The notes: generated from the letters alone by a model not told the origin. DNA of 44,430 bases from Anaerolineae bacterium (GCA_003130845.1 QEXW01000153.1:1-44430), one strand, 5' to 3'; numbered from the stretch's first letter, positions 7,910 through 17,196 are shown. Translations and numbers: made by a program.

Positions 7910-10900
7910 TGCTGGGTTGTATTCCATGCATCTAAAATAACGCGGTTACGATTGCTCGACAGGAATTCCTTGCGCTTGGTTTCATCTGGAATTTGTGCAG
8001 CGCGTGCTTGAAGCAATGCGTGGGCGGTTTCCAGCATTTGCTGAGCGCGCGCATCGCATGTTTGCCTGAGTACTTGCCAGCAGATGGCATATACTTTGAT
8101 GGGATCATCGGTGCTATCTAAATTGTTATGTCGTTCGAGCAGGGATAAAATTTCCTGAACGTGGTGGGTTGCTTGTGATACATCGCCTTGTCTCAGGGCA
8201 ATTTCGGCTAAGCCGGCGATGGGTTCAGTGGCCAGCACCCGGTGGTCTAACTCAAGGCGAATTTGCACAGCGTGTTCGTACGCTTGTTGGGCTTCTGTGA
8301 GTCTGCCCAGTTCAAGGAAATTGTGTCCAAGGTAGGTAAATGCCCAGGCAGCGCCCGAATGTTCGCCAATTTGTTGGGCAATGGTGAGTGCGTTTTGGGC
8401 GGCGCGGATGGCGGCTTCGTTTTGGCCAAGTGCTGCGAGATGAGAACTTAGGTTGACCAGCCCCATGGTTTCATGGTATTTGCTGCCAATTTCACGGGAA
8501 ATACGCAAACTGGCTTCGGTGTATTCGCTGGCGCGCTCGTAGTTGCCCAGGCTGCCTTCAATGAAGCCCAAATTGCCCAAGATGAGCGCCTCGCCGATGC
8601 GTGCGCCAATTTGCCGTGCCAGAGCAAGCGACTCTTCGCTGTAGCGTCGCGCTTCTAGAAAGTCGCCGCGTCGAATAGCCGCCATGCCCAGGTTGGCGAG
8701 TGGCCGGGCTTGCAGGCGCAAGTCACCTATCTGGCGTGCAATTTCGTAACTTTGATAAAAATAGTTTGCGGCTTGGTTTAGGTCGTTTTGCTCTGCATGG
8801 AACATGCCAATTGTGTTCAAGAGCTTGCTTTCCATTTGCTGGTTGCCCAAGGCGCGTGCTAAGGCCAAGCCTTTTTCCATGAACTCTTGTGCCTGGTCAT
8901 ATCCGCTCAAGCGCTGTGCGGCGTTGCTGAGGAGGTTGTAGATGATAATTTGTTGTGCTGGTTTCCCAAGTTCTTCTGCCATTGAGAGCGCTTGTAAGCC
9001 GATGGTCAGGGTTTGGGCGGCATCGCCTTTGTCGTAAATCACTTCCGTTTTGCGAATGAGAACTTCGAGTGCGCGTTCTGGTTCAGGGAGTTGCGCGGCC
9101 AAGTGTTCTAATGTTTGTAGGTCGCGCAGGCAGTCTTCGTATCGGCCCTGGGTGTGATAGATTTCCAGCCGTGCGAGAAGCAGGTTGTATTGTTCGGCCA
9201 GGTCTTCTTCTGGGGTAAGTTGTAAGGCACGGGTGTAATAATCATCTGCTTGACTGTTTTGGTAAGCATTTTTGGCGGTTTCAGCGGCTAAGCGCAGGTA
9301 GAGCCGGGCTTTTGGTACAAGCGAGGCGCGCTCGGCATGATATGCCAGTTCACCGTAGTGATTTTTTATTTCTTCGCTATAGAGATGCTCAAGCGCTTCG
9401 ACCGCGATGGCGTGCAACGCTTGCCGCCGCGCATGGAGTTGCATGTTGTAGGCGGCGTCCCACATCAGTGCGTGGCGGAAGATGTAGCGGATTTCGCTCA
9501 ATGCCGCCCAGATGGCTTCGTGTTCGGCACTGTTTAGGGCCATTGGCAAGATGGTGGGTGAGATGTCTTGCAGTTCCAGCAGGCGTGTCAGGACACGGAT
9601 TTCGAACTCACGCCCTAGAATGGCTGCGCTTTGAACGGCCTCTTTGACTTCTTGCACGAGCCGGTCTAAGCGGGCGATGAGCAGGGCGTTGACATCGAGC
9701 GGTAAGGTAGGGGTACCTTTCCCTGATACGAAGCTCCAAATGCCGGTTTTCTGGCTGAGCAGGCCTTTTTCTTGCGCATAACGAAGGATTTGTTCGGCGA
9801 AGAAAGGGTTCCCTTCGGCGCGTGTTTCAACAACATGCAGTAAGGCTTGGCTCACTGGACCGTTCAGGTGTGATTCCAGCAAGCTTTTGAGCGCCTCTCG
9901 ATTCAGGTGGTCCAGTTGAATTTCGGCGTGGGGGAGTTGTTCGAGCGATAGTTTTAATTTTTCATAGCGCGAGGTGGCAATCAATCCAATCGGATAGCGG
10001 GCGCTTTCATTGGCGGTCAGGGCGCGTAGCAAACGCGGCAGGTATTCGGCGCTGTCATCGTCTAGCCAGTGAATATCTTCGATGAACAGAATGACAGGCT
10101 GACGCAAACTTTCCGCTTGCAACAGCGCGGTGATGCCGAGCAAGGTGTTTTGGTAGCGTGCTTCGGCGTCGAACTGTTCGTAGAGTGAGGCAGACCAGCG
10201 CAAACCAAGCAGGGCGCCCAAGAAGGTGCGGGCGCGTTCCAATTGCTCGCTCAGTTCTGTTTGGGTGGGTAGGGAAGCAATCAACTCATCCAATTTTTTG
10301 TTGAAGTTGCGCTTGTTTCGCTCATCGCCAGATTGTTCTGCAACACCAAAGTAGTGTCTGAGCCAGTATCGGAAGGGGTTAAGAGATTCCCGCAGCAGTT
10401 GGTCAGTTTGTGCGAGAAACCAGACAATTTGTTTGGTGGGGATGGTCCCGAGAAATTCATACACCAGCCGGCTTTTGCCCATGCCGGGTTCGCCAAATAC
10501 CACCATGAGACCGGCAGCGTGGCCTTCGAGCAGAGGGCGGATAAATTCCTGCAGGTGTTGTATTTCTGTTTCTCGCCCGACCATTTGACCGTCGTAGTGG
10601 GTTTCTCGGGCGGGTTTTCTTCCGAGCAGGGCAAAAACGTTTTGCGGTTGACTGAAACCTTTGAATGGGCGTGCTTCGATATATTCAAAATCGAAATTGG
10701 TGCGTGCGCGCCGGACGATAAACTCATCTACCCACACTTCGCCTGCTTGAGCCGAGGTCATAAAGCGTGCTGCCAGATTGACACCGCGCCCAAAGGTCGC
10801 ATATTCTTCCGAAAGGGCACTCCCAATGCAGCCGGCGTGAGCAATGCGATACGTCATGCCGGCGTGCAAGGGTGTGTGAACGCGTGCGCGCAGGTCTACC

Positions 10901-11862
10901 ACAAAACTCAGAGCGCGTTCGACATCGTTTTCGTAGGCCAAAGGGGCGCCCCAAATCACCAGGATGTGCGGTCCTTTATCGCCAAAATAGAGTTTGACTA
11001 ACCCACCATAGTGCTTTTGCAGGTCAAAGACTGTCTGCATAACGCGTTCGAGTTCAGCATCTTGGGTGACTTGGGGCAAGCCAACAAATAACCCGACCAC
11101 TTGGCGGAATTCGCCTGCAAAGCGTTGCGTGAAAAGGATTTTTGGAAAGAAACGGCTGGCAAGGTCTAGGTCAAACGGTGGGAGTTGGATTGGTAAGGCG
11201 GTTGGTCGTGCACCGCGATAGTGGGTTAATCGAAAGTGATTTGCTACCGCTTCAACTTGTGTGACTTCGCGCACTATTCTGTAAAACGAAGGCGAAAGGA
11301 TGATTTGTCCGCGTTGGGCGAAGTGTTCGGCTTGTGCGCTTTCGTCAATGGCAGAGCCTTTGAAGTAGCATACCGCTTGTTGTCCGTTGCGCGATTCCAA
11401 GATGCCCCACGCTACATCACCTACGGCTAGCCCAATTTTGACGGCGATAGAGAACGCACCATAGGGCGTGACCTGCTGCGCTTGGGTCTGAATATGCTCT
11501 TGGATGGCCAAGGCGGCTGTTAAGGCGCGTTCTATGCTCTCCTGCTGGTGTTCGCTCAGCGGGAACAAGGCGGTGAACGCATCGCCGGCTTGCGTGGCGA
11601 TGAAGCCTCCTTGCTCGTAGACGCTGGAAATCATCGGCTCAAATGCTTTGCGCAGCACGACGGCCAAAACTTCTGCACCGTGTTGTCCATGTGTCATTAA
11701 TTCGTCGGTCATTGCTGAAAAACCCGACATGTCGGCGAATAGGCCAACGGCAACAAATTCCCCTTTTGTTTTGCCAATGGCGTAGTGTTCCAAGATAGGG
11801 TGGGGGACAAGACGGTGCATTGCAGGCAACATTTCGGAGAGTGATGATAAAAAAACGGGCAT
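7906..11862 (-). CDS. Soluble-adenylyl-cyclase-like protein: two cyclase domains, ATPase, TPRs
   Basis: A 1318-residue cytosolic signalling protein. Cyclase domain 1 (about 30-200) carries both metal-binding Asp residues, Asp44 (FADMSGF) and Asp94 (QAGDAF), but lacks the Asn/Arg transition-state pair. Cyclase domain 2 (about 250-410) lacks the first Asp (FVGLPQV) but has Lys290, a DKG motif (295-297) and intact VNLAARF (Asn362, Arg366). Together they make one complete active site, as in animal soluble adenylyl cyclase. A P-loop ATPase follows (Walker A GEPGMGKS 457-464, Walker B ILFIED 591-596). TPRs fill about residues 850-1300. The chosen start (MPVFLSSL) follows an extended -10; a longer reading frame would run through the divergent gene. 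Activity as an adenylyl cyclase is inferred from residues. Confidence 0.9.
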   Translation of the reverse strand: MPVFLSSLSEMLPAMHRLVPHPILEHYAIGKTKGEFVAVGLFADMSGFSAMTDELMTHGQHGAEVLAVVLRKAFEPMISSVYEQGGFIATQAGDAFTALFPLSEHQQESIERALTAALAIQEHIQTQAQQVTPYGAFSIAVKIGLAVGDVAWGILESRNGQQAVCYFKGSAIDESAQAEHFAQRGQIILSPSFYRIVREVTQVEAVANHFRLTHYRGARPTALPIQLPPFDLDLASRFFPKILFTQRFAGEFRQVVGLFVGLPQVTQDAELERVMQTVFDLQKHYGGLVKLYFGDKGPHILVIWGAPLAYENDVERALSFVVDLRARVHTPLHAGMTYRIAHAGCIGSALSEEYATFGRGVNLAARFMTSAQAGEVWVDEFIVRRARTNFDFEYIEARPFKGFSQPQNVFALLGRKPARETHYDGQMVGRETEIQHLQEFIRPLLEGHAAGLMVVFGEPGMGKSRLVYEFLGTIPTKQIVWFLAQTDQLLRESLNPFRYWLRHYFGVAEQSGDERNKRNFNKKLDELIASLPTQTELSEQLERARTFLGALLGLRWSASLYEQFDAEARYQNTLLGITALLQAESLRQPVILFIEDIHWLDDDSAEYLPRLLRALTANESARYPIGLIATSRYEKLKLSLEQLPHAEIQLDHLNREALKSLLESHLNGPVSQALLHVVETRAEGNPFFAEQILRYAQEKGLLSQKTGIWSFVSGKGTPTLPLDVNALLIARLDRLVQEVKEAVQSAAILGREFEIRVLTRLLELQDISPTILPMALNSAEHEAIWAALSEIRYIFRHALMWDAAYNMQLHARRQALHAIAVEALEHLYSEEIKNHYGELAYHAERASLVPKARLYLRLAAETAKNAYQNSQADDYYTRALQLTPEEDLAEQYNLLLARLEIYHTQGRYEDCLRDLQTLEHLAAQLPEPERALEVLIRKTEVIYDKGDAAQTLTIGLQALSMAEELGKPAQQIIIYNLLSNAAQRLSGYDQAQEFMEKGLALARALGNQQMESKLLNTIGMFHAEQNDLNQAANYFYQSYEIARQIGDLRLQARPLANLGMAAIRRGDFLEARRYSEESLALARQIGARIGEALILGNLGFIEGSLGNYERASEYTEASLRISREIGSKYHETMGLVNLSSHLAALGQNEAAIRAAQNALTIAQQIGEHSGAAWAFTYLGHNFLELGRLTEAQQAYEHAVQIRLELDHRVLATEPIAGLAEIALRQGDVSQATHHVQEILSLLERHNNLDSTDDPIKVYAICWQVLRQTCDARAQQMLETAHALLQARAAQIPDETKRKEFLSSNRNRVILDAWNTTQH

Positions 11863-11876
11863 GTTCCATTTGGAAC
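11863..11876. promoter_or_regulatory. Palindrome GTTCCA-N2-TGGAAC before the cyclase start
   Basis: A 6+6 bp perfect dyad directly upstream of the ATG at 11862, inside the leader of the giant cyclase gene. It could be an operator or a hairpin masking the start. No clear Shine-Dalgarno sequence is present. Confidence 0.35.
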
Positions 11877-11893
11877 GGGCCCGCCTTTTTCCG

Positions 11894-11902
11894 ATTTTAG
11901 CA
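11894..11902 (-). promoter_or_regulatory. Extended -10 promoter TGCTAAAAT for the cyclase gene
   Basis: On the minus strand TGCTAAAAT matches the TGnTATAAT extended -10 consensus closely. It lies 31 nt upstream of the chosen ATG. No good -35 is seen, as expected for extended -10 promoters. Confidence 0.5.
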
Positions 11903-11941
11903 CATGAGAAAAGACTTATCTTCCCCAATTTTGTTTTTGGG

Positions 11942-11947
11942 TACAAT
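11942..11947 (+). promoter_or_regulatory. -10 element TACAAT, 7 nt before the ATG (likely leaderless)
   Basis: TACAAT is separated by 7 nt from the ATG at 11955, with no Shine-Dalgarno sequence between. The spacing puts the transcription start on the start codon. Confidence 0.5.
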
Positions 11948-11954
11948 CCCACGC

Positions 11955-12818
11955 ATGATGCGGCGCGTGTTTCTCTTATCTGTTTTGGTGTCTGCTGTTT
12001 TCGGGCTGGCCGTATTCTTATACTATCGGGGTCGCCCTCTTCCGCTAGAAATGCGCGAGGAAATCTATCCGTGTGTCGTCTATTATCGTAAAACACACAG
12101 CATACCACGCCCGATGATTGCTCACATTGTGACCGTAGATTTGACTTGCAAAAATATTCGCGTATTCGTTACTCCGCCTGAAAAAGGGGATAAGCAAAAC
12201 CCTCTGCGCGCCCGCACGACATCTGCTTTTGCACAGGAATTTGGTGTGCAGATTGCCATCAATGGTGATGGATTTACGCCTTGGTGGTCGAACAACCTGT
12301 TCGATTATTACCCCCATCCTGGCGACCCGGTACGTCCTTTGGGGTTGGCGGCTTCAAATGGACGACAGTATGGCACCGCCGAGCCCAAAGCGCCTATTCT
12401 TTACATCAATGACCGCAAAGAAGCCTCCTTTGGTAAACCGATTCGTAAAGTGCATACCGCCATTTCGGGGATGAGCTGGTTGGTGCGTGACCGCAAGGTA
12501 ATTGAAGACTTGAATGATACCTATGCTGCCCCGCGCACGGCGGTAGGATTAGATGGCCCTGGCACACGCTTAATCCTGATTGTGGTGGATGGCCGGCAAC
12601 CATTTTATAGCGAGGGCGCCACGATTGCTGAGTTGGCTGAGCTGATGTTGTATTATGGCGGGGATAATGCCATCATGCTTGATGGGGGTGGTTCTTCAAC
12701 GATGGTGATTGATTGGCCAAGCAAGGGATTGCAGGTGATGAACTCGCCGATTGATTTAGGAATTCCAGGTCGTGAGCGCGCGGTAGGAAATCATTTGGGT
12801 ATTTTTGCTGTGCCCTAA
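11955..12818 (+). CDS. Phosphodiester glycosidase (NAGPA-domain) family protein
   Basis: A 287-residue protein with an N-terminal hydrophobic anchor (about residues 5-22), so the domain lies outside the membrane. Motifs fit the NAGPA/DUF2233 phosphodiester glycosidase family: QIAINGDGF, RTAVGLDG, LIVVDGRQP and AIMLDGGGSSTMV near the C-terminus. Characterised relatives remove N-acetylglucosamine from phosphodiesters, and bacterial ones are linked to cell-wall or exopolysaccharide turnover. The ATG at 11955 sits 7 nt after a -10 box; an alternative ATG at 11904 would lie upstream of that box. The gene is divergent from the cyclase-like gene. The substrate is not predictable from sequence. Confidence 0.88.
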   Translation: MMRRVFLLSVLVSAVFGLAVFLYYRGRPLPLEMREEIYPCVVYYRKTHSIPRPMIAHIVTVDLTCKNIRVFVTPPEKGDKQNPLRARTTSAFAQEFGVQIAINGDGFTPWWSNNLFDYYPHPGDPVRPLGLAASNGRQYGTAEPKAPILYINDRKEASFGKPIRKVHTAISGMSWLVRDRKVIEDLNDTYAAPRTAVGLDGPGTRLILIVVDGRQPFYSEGATIAELAELMLYYGGDNAIMLDGGGSSTMVIDWPSKGLQVMNSPIDLGIPGRERAVGNHLGIFAVP

Positions 12819-12831
12819 AGGCTCAAAGCCA

Positions 12832-12854
12832 GGTGAACCCAATCACCCTCTTTT
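12832..12854 (+). terminator. Weak intrinsic terminator candidate after the glycosidase gene
   Basis: GGTGA (12832-12836) and TCACC (12843-12847) form a short stem with a 6-nt loop, followed by CTCTTTT. The stem is only 5 bp, so termination would be partial. Confidence 0.35.
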
Positions 12855-12944
12855 AGTATTTTCAACAGATGTTGCACCGTGTGGTTATCTTTGATGTAAG
12901 GCGAATTTTCTTGTAAGGCAGGTCCTATGCGGAGCGCTCTCACG

Positions 12945-12950
12945 TATAAT
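12945..12950 (+). promoter_or_regulatory. -10 element TATAAT, 7 nt before the ATG (likely leaderless)
   Basis: A consensus TATAAT is followed by 7 nt and then the ATG at 12958, with no Shine-Dalgarno sequence. No -35 at proper spacing is evident. Confidence 0.6.
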
Positions 12951-12957
12951 TCACCGT

Positions 12958-15900
12958 ATGCAAAAGACTCTCGGTGAGCAAATCGAAGATTTGCGCCGCG
13001 CCATTCAGGCCCAAGAGGCACTTCGCTCGACGCTGGGTGCAGACGTCGTAGATATTGCTCTCTCCGTTTTGCGGCAGAAGCTCATCGAGTTGGAGCGCCA
13101 TCAGGCCGAAGAGATGGGCCGCGAGCAGCGTAAAATGGTTACGGTTATGGTTGCGGATGTCTCTAATTTTACGGCTTTGGCTGCTGGCATAGACGAAGAA
13201 GAAGTGGCAAACTTGATGAATCGGGTGTGGTCGCATGTAGACCTTATCATCCAGGCCCATGGAGGCCACATTCATAAGCACATGGGGGATAATGTGATTG
13301 CGCTCTGGGGCGCCTTGATGGCGCGCGAAGACGACTCCGAACAAGCAGTGCGCGCCGCGCTTAAAATTCAGCAAGAGATACCTGGTTGGGCGCTTGAACA
13401 CCCGGTTCAGATGCATATCGCTATTCATAGTGGCTCGGTTTTATTGGGAGAAGTGGGTACAACCCATGAAATTACAGCGGTGGGGCGCGCAGTCCATGTG
13501 GCCAGTTTGTTGACCACTGAAGCACGTCCGGGGGAAGTGGTAATTTCTCAACACACACTGCGCTTGATACGCGGTTTGTTCGATGTCGAACTATGTTCTG
13601 AATTGCCCATCTCGGGTTATGACCGGCCTTTGGCAGTCTATCGAGTTTTGCGTTCACGACCGTATGCCTTTCGCCCACGCACGCGTGGCGTGGAGGGCAT
13701 TGAGACGCGTATGGTTGGTCGCGAAGTAGAATTTCGTGCTCTGCAACATGCTCTGCAGGCGGTGCTGGAAACAGGCACAGCGCGCAGTCTGACGGTCCTG
13801 GGCGAGGCTGGCATAGGCAAAAGCCGTTTGCTTTACGAATTTGAGACTTGGCTCACACCGCGTGCCAGAAATTTCTGGATTGTGCGCGCCCGTGCTGCTG
13901 AGCGCACAACACGCGTTCCGTATACACTTTTGCGCGAGGCAATTACTCTACGTTTAGATATACCGGATGATGCCCCACTTGAACTTGCGCGCCAACGTTT
14001 GGAACGAATTGTGCAAGATATTTTGCCGCAAGATTCTGCTGCGCTGGAAAAAGCCCACTTCGTTGGACAATTGCTTGGTTTTGACTTTTCTGATGCGCCT
14101 GAACTGCGCGGCATTCTTTCGGACCCGGCACAAATTCGTGACCGGGCCTATCATTACTTATCTCAAGTTATTGCTGCCATCGCTGCCCGTCAGCCGGCTA
14201 TCTTGCTCTTGGAAGATTTGCATTGGGCGGATGATGCCTCGCTCAGCTTGCTGGAGTATCTGATGCAGCAGCTGCGCAATTTGCCCGTTTTTCTGGTTAT
14301 GACGGCGCGTTCGGCTTTGCTCAACCATTTGCCCGATTGGGAGCAACGCATCCCAGGACAACAGTTCATTCATTTGAGCCCTTTGGATGAAAGCGCGAGC
14401 CGTGCTTTGTTGCGTGAAATTCTACAAAAAGCGATTACTGTCCCAGCGGTTCTGGAAGAACTGGTAATGAGCAGCGCGGATGGTAATCCGTTCTACATCG
14501 AAGAACTCGTTAAGATGCTGATTGAGGATGGCATCATTCAGACAGGAGAAATCTGGACGGTGGATGAAACCCGCCTGGCGCAGCCGCGTATGCCTCTCAG
14601 TTTGACAGGTATTTTACAAGTCCGTTTGGATAGCTTACCTGAGCGAGAACGGCTTGTTTTGCAGGCTGCTTCGGCGATTGGGCGCGTGTTTTGGGATGGC
14701 GCTCTGGCTGTCTTAACCGGACTACGTCCTGATGAAATTGCGTTAGCCTTAGATGCCTTGCAAGCGCGTGAATTGATTTATCCTCAATCGCATTCCACAT
14801 TCAGCGAGCAGGGCGAGTACGTCTTCAAACATGCGTTGTTACGCCAGGTGACCTATGATAGTATTCTGAAGCGTCAACGTCGTCAGTATCATTTGGCTAT
14901 CGCAGAATGGCTAACAACCCAAATTCGAGAGCGCCTTTCTGAATATTCGGCTTTGGTGGCCGGGCACTTTGAAGCCGCCGAAGACTGGCGACACGCTGCC
15001 TTGTGGTATGGTCAGGCGGGTAAACAGGCCTACGATACCTACGCCCCTCAAGCAGCCGTGGAGTATCTTCAGAAAGCGCTGCAGTTTGCGCGCTATACCA
15101 ATCTCCCCGATTCTGAGCGCATGGATTGGTATGAATTATTAGGAAAATCGCTCTTTGCTCTGGCACGTTACCAACAAGCACTCGAGGCCTATCAAGAGAT
15201 GCGCGCCTTGGCGGATACTACCGCCAGCGTGAATGGTTGGGCAAGGGCTTGGTATAACATTGCGTATGTTCATGACCATTTGGGCAATAACACCCTCTCG
15301 CTCGAAAGCGCTGAAAACGCCTTGCGTTTGGCCGATAAGGGCGCTCGGCCAGAATTGCTCATCCGGGCTGTGTATGGCAAAGGTTGGGCGCTCTATCGTT
15401 TAGGCGATGCCAACAGCGCTATCCACCTCGGTGAATTGGCCTTGCGGATGGCACGCCAACTCGAAGATAAGATACATTCTCAGCGAGAAATGGCACAAGC
15501 CTGTCAGTTGCTCGGTGCAGCGTATGAATTACATGGTGAGTTGGAAAAATCGGCTCAATATGAGCAACGTGCGCTGGATTTATACCGCCTGTTGCGCGAC
15601 CGGCGTGGCGAGGCGGCCATGCTTAACAATCAAGGCGTAGGCGCTTTTGTGCGTGGTGATTATCAGACGGCTCTTTCTCGCTATGAAGAAGCCTTAAAAC
15701 TAGCCCACGAAATTGGCTCTCAAGACCGCCTGACCGTTTTCCTCAGCAATCGCGGCGGGGCGTATGTGGCGCTTGGACAGTTCCAGATGGCCGAGGCTGA
15801 CTTGCGGCAGGTTATCGAACGGGTGGGGAAAGACACAACGCATTATTTACCTCTCACCTATGTCTTCTTAGCAGAAGCCTTACTAGGGCAAGGCAAATGT

Positions 15901-16251
15901 GCAGAAGCCTGTGAATCTGCTCAAATGGGGTTGCGCCTGGCGCAAGAATCCGCACAACCGGATGTGGTTTCTTCGGCCTATCGTGTTTTAGGAAATTGTT
16001 CTGCGCAAAGGATGGCGCAAGAAGGATGTTTGGCGGGTTGTTGTTCCCCCGAAGATTGTTATCGTGAAAGTATCCGCATTGCTGAGGGAATTAATGCCCA
16101 GGCGGATAAGGCCCGCGCGCTGCGTGATTGGGCTATATTCGAAGAAGCATGTGGCAATCACGCTCACGCTGAAAGACTTCGCACGGAAGCGCAAGTTTTG
16201 TTTAAAAAATTGGGAATGACTTTAGAAGCACAACGCTTGGAGAAATCATGA
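12958..16251 (+). CDS. Degenerate cyclase-domain / AAA-type ATPase / TPR regulator
   Basis: A 1097-residue protein. An N-terminal coiled-coil-like helix (residues 5-58, EQIEDLRRAIQAQEALR) leads into one class III cyclase-homology domain (about 60-235). This keeps Asp67 and Asp111 for metals and Lys107 for purine recognition. The transition-state Asn and Arg of VNxAxRL are replaced in AVHVASLL (His180, Leu184), so catalysis is doubtful. A P-loop ATPase follows (GEAGIGKS 282-289; later AILLLEDLHWADD) and then many TPRs to the end. A late Cys-rich patch (EGCLAGCCSPEDC) is unusual. ATPase-TPR proteins of this type act as signal-responsive scaffolds or regulators, though no DNA-binding domain is seen. 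Its stop overlaps the next start (ATGA). Confidence 0.9.
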   Translation: MQKTLGEQIEDLRRAIQAQEALRSTLGADVVDIALSVLRQKLIELERHQAEEMGREQRKMVTVMVADVSNFTALAAGIDEEEVANLMNRVWSHVDLIIQAHGGHIHKHMGDNVIALWGALMAREDDSEQAVRAALKIQQEIPGWALEHPVQMHIAIHSGSVLLGEVGTTHEITAVGRAVHVASLLTTEARPGEVVISQHTLRLIRGLFDVELCSELPISGYDRPLAVYRVLRSRPYAFRPRTRGVEGIETRMVGREVEFRALQHALQAVLETGTARSLTVLGEAGIGKSRLLYEFETWLTPRARNFWIVRARAAERTTRVPYTLLREAITLRLDIPDDAPLELARQRLERIVQDILPQDSAALEKAHFVGQLLGFDFSDAPELRGILSDPAQIRDRAYHYLSQVIAAIAARQPAILLLEDLHWADDASLSLLEYLMQQLRNLPVFLVMTARSALLNHLPDWEQRIPGQQFIHLSPLDESASRALLREILQKAITVPAVLEELVMSSADGNPFYIEELVKMLIEDGIIQTGEIWTVDETRLAQPRMPLSLTGILQVRLDSLPERERLVLQAASAIGRVFWDGALAVLTGLRPDEIALALDALQARELIYPQSHSTFSEQGEYVFKHALLRQVTYDSILKRQRRQYHLAIAEWLTTQIRERLSEYSALVAGHFEAAEDWRHAALWYGQAGKQAYDTYAPQAAVEYLQKALQFARYTNLPDSERMDWYELLGKSLFALARYQQALEAYQEMRALADTTASVNGWARAWYNIAYVHDHLGNNTLSLESAENALRLADKGARPELLIRAVYGKGWALYRLGDANSAIHLGELALRMARQLEDKIHSQREMAQACQLLGAAYELHGELEKSAQYEQRALDLYRLLRDRRGEAAMLNNQGVGAFVRGDYQTALSRYEEALKLAHEIGSQDRLTVFLSNRGGAYVALGQFQMAEADLRQVIERVGKDTTHYLPLTYVFLAEALLGQGKCAEACESAQMGLRLAQESAQPDVVSSAYRVLGNCSAQRMAQEGCLAGCCSPEDCYRESIRIAEGINAQADKARALRDWAIFEEACGNHAHAERLRTEAQVLFKKLGMTLEAQRLEKS

Positions 16252-16475
16252 CGGATTTACGTAAATATGCCTCACAAACCACCTTGCGCTTGGTCTTGGG
16301 CGCACTTCTCATTTTGTTTACCATTGGTATTGCGCTCATCGGATTGATTTACGGCCTGGGTGCAGCCGTGATGGGCTTTCTGTGTCTACTGGGCGCGCTC
16401 TTGCCGATTGGCTTGGTTTGGTTGGCCTTGTTTGGGCTGGATGTGGTGGTTAAGCGCCTGAACCGTGACGAATGA
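16248..16475 (+). CDS. Small membrane protein, translationally coupled
   Basis: A 75-residue protein with two closely spaced hydrophobic segments (about 14-37 and 41-66) and a basic C-terminal tail (VVKRLNRDE). I do not recognise a family. Its ATG overlaps the stop of the cyclase/ATPase/TPR gene in the sequence ATGA, so translation is likely coupled. It might anchor or modulate that protein, but this is only positional inference. Confidence 0.7.
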   Translation: MTDLRKYASQTTLRLVLGALLILFTIGIALIGLIYGLGAAVMGFLCLLGALLPIGLVWLALFGLDVVVKRLNRDE

Positions 16476-16498
16476 AGGGTGCGTGGTTCTGACCTGCT

Positions 16499-17143
16499 AT
16501 GAAACCCTCTACGACCTTGTTGACTTTTGAAGATTGGACCTTGCGCGTTCTTCCCTCGCCGGCCAAGCGCATCCTGTTGATGTTGCACGGTTGGACCGGT
16601 GACGAAAATTCGATGTGGGTCTTTGCCCGCAACTTTCCCACCGATTATTACATCATCGCCCCGCGTGCCCCATACCCCGCACCGGAGACGGGCTATTCCT
16701 GGCGCGCTCCAGCACCGCGTGGGAGTTGGCCAACTCTGGATTTGATGCGTCCCTCGGCAGAAGCACTGCTCGACTTGCTAGAAGCCTTTGGCCGCGCGTA
16801 TGGATTGGACGCCTCCACCGTAGATGTGATTGGCTTTAGCCAGGGTGGAGCGATGACCTTTACGCTAGGTTGGCTCTACCCTCAGCGGATACGCAAAATG
16901 GGCATCCTGGCCGGTTTTGCTCCGCAAGGAGCAGAAGACCGTTTTCAGCCAACTTTGCTGAGCGGAAAACATGTCTTTGTCGCGCATGGGACACAGGATA
17001 CGATGGTGCCACTCGCGATGGCACAACGTACAATTCATCTGTTGCAAAGCGCAGGTGCCACAGTCACATACTCTGAAAGCCATGTTGGCCATAAACTGAG
17101 CGCGGAGGGCCTGGCGGCACTGGAAACTTATTTGCGCCTTTGA
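16499..17143 (+). CDS. Phospholipase/carboxylesterase-family alpha/beta hydrolase
   Basis: A 214-residue cytoplasmic serine hydrolase. The oxyanion motif is LLMLHGWTGDE (about 27-36). The nucleophile elbow is GFSQGG with Ser114, the acid is Asp167 in GTQDTMVP, and the base is His198 in HVGHKLS. This is the full triad of the Abhydrolase_2 carboxylesterase group. Length and motif order fit. There is no signal peptide and no obvious Shine-Dalgarno sequence. It follows the small membrane protein gene by 23 bp, so it may belong to the same transcript. The substrate (short-chain esters or lysophospholipid) cannot be told. Confidence 0.9.
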   Translation: MKPSTTLLTFEDWTLRVLPSPAKRILLMLHGWTGDENSMWVFARNFPTDYYIIAPRAPYPAPETGYSWRAPAPRGSWPTLDLMRPSAEALLDLLEAFGRAYGLDASTVDVIGFSQGGAMTFTLGWLYPQRIRKMGILAGFAPQGAEDRFQPTLLSGKHVFVAHGTQDTMVPLAMAQRTIHLLQSAGATVTYSESHVGHKLSAEGLAALETYLRL

Positions 17144-17196
17144 CTTCCTTCACCTGTTCGCGTGCTAAAATCCTTTGCAAACGCCCAATCTGTCAA

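Noticed and set aside
11863-12108. N-terminal extension of the two-domain cyclase
   Set aside because: It runs antisense through the divergent phosphodiester glycosidase gene and through the cyclase gene's own promoter.
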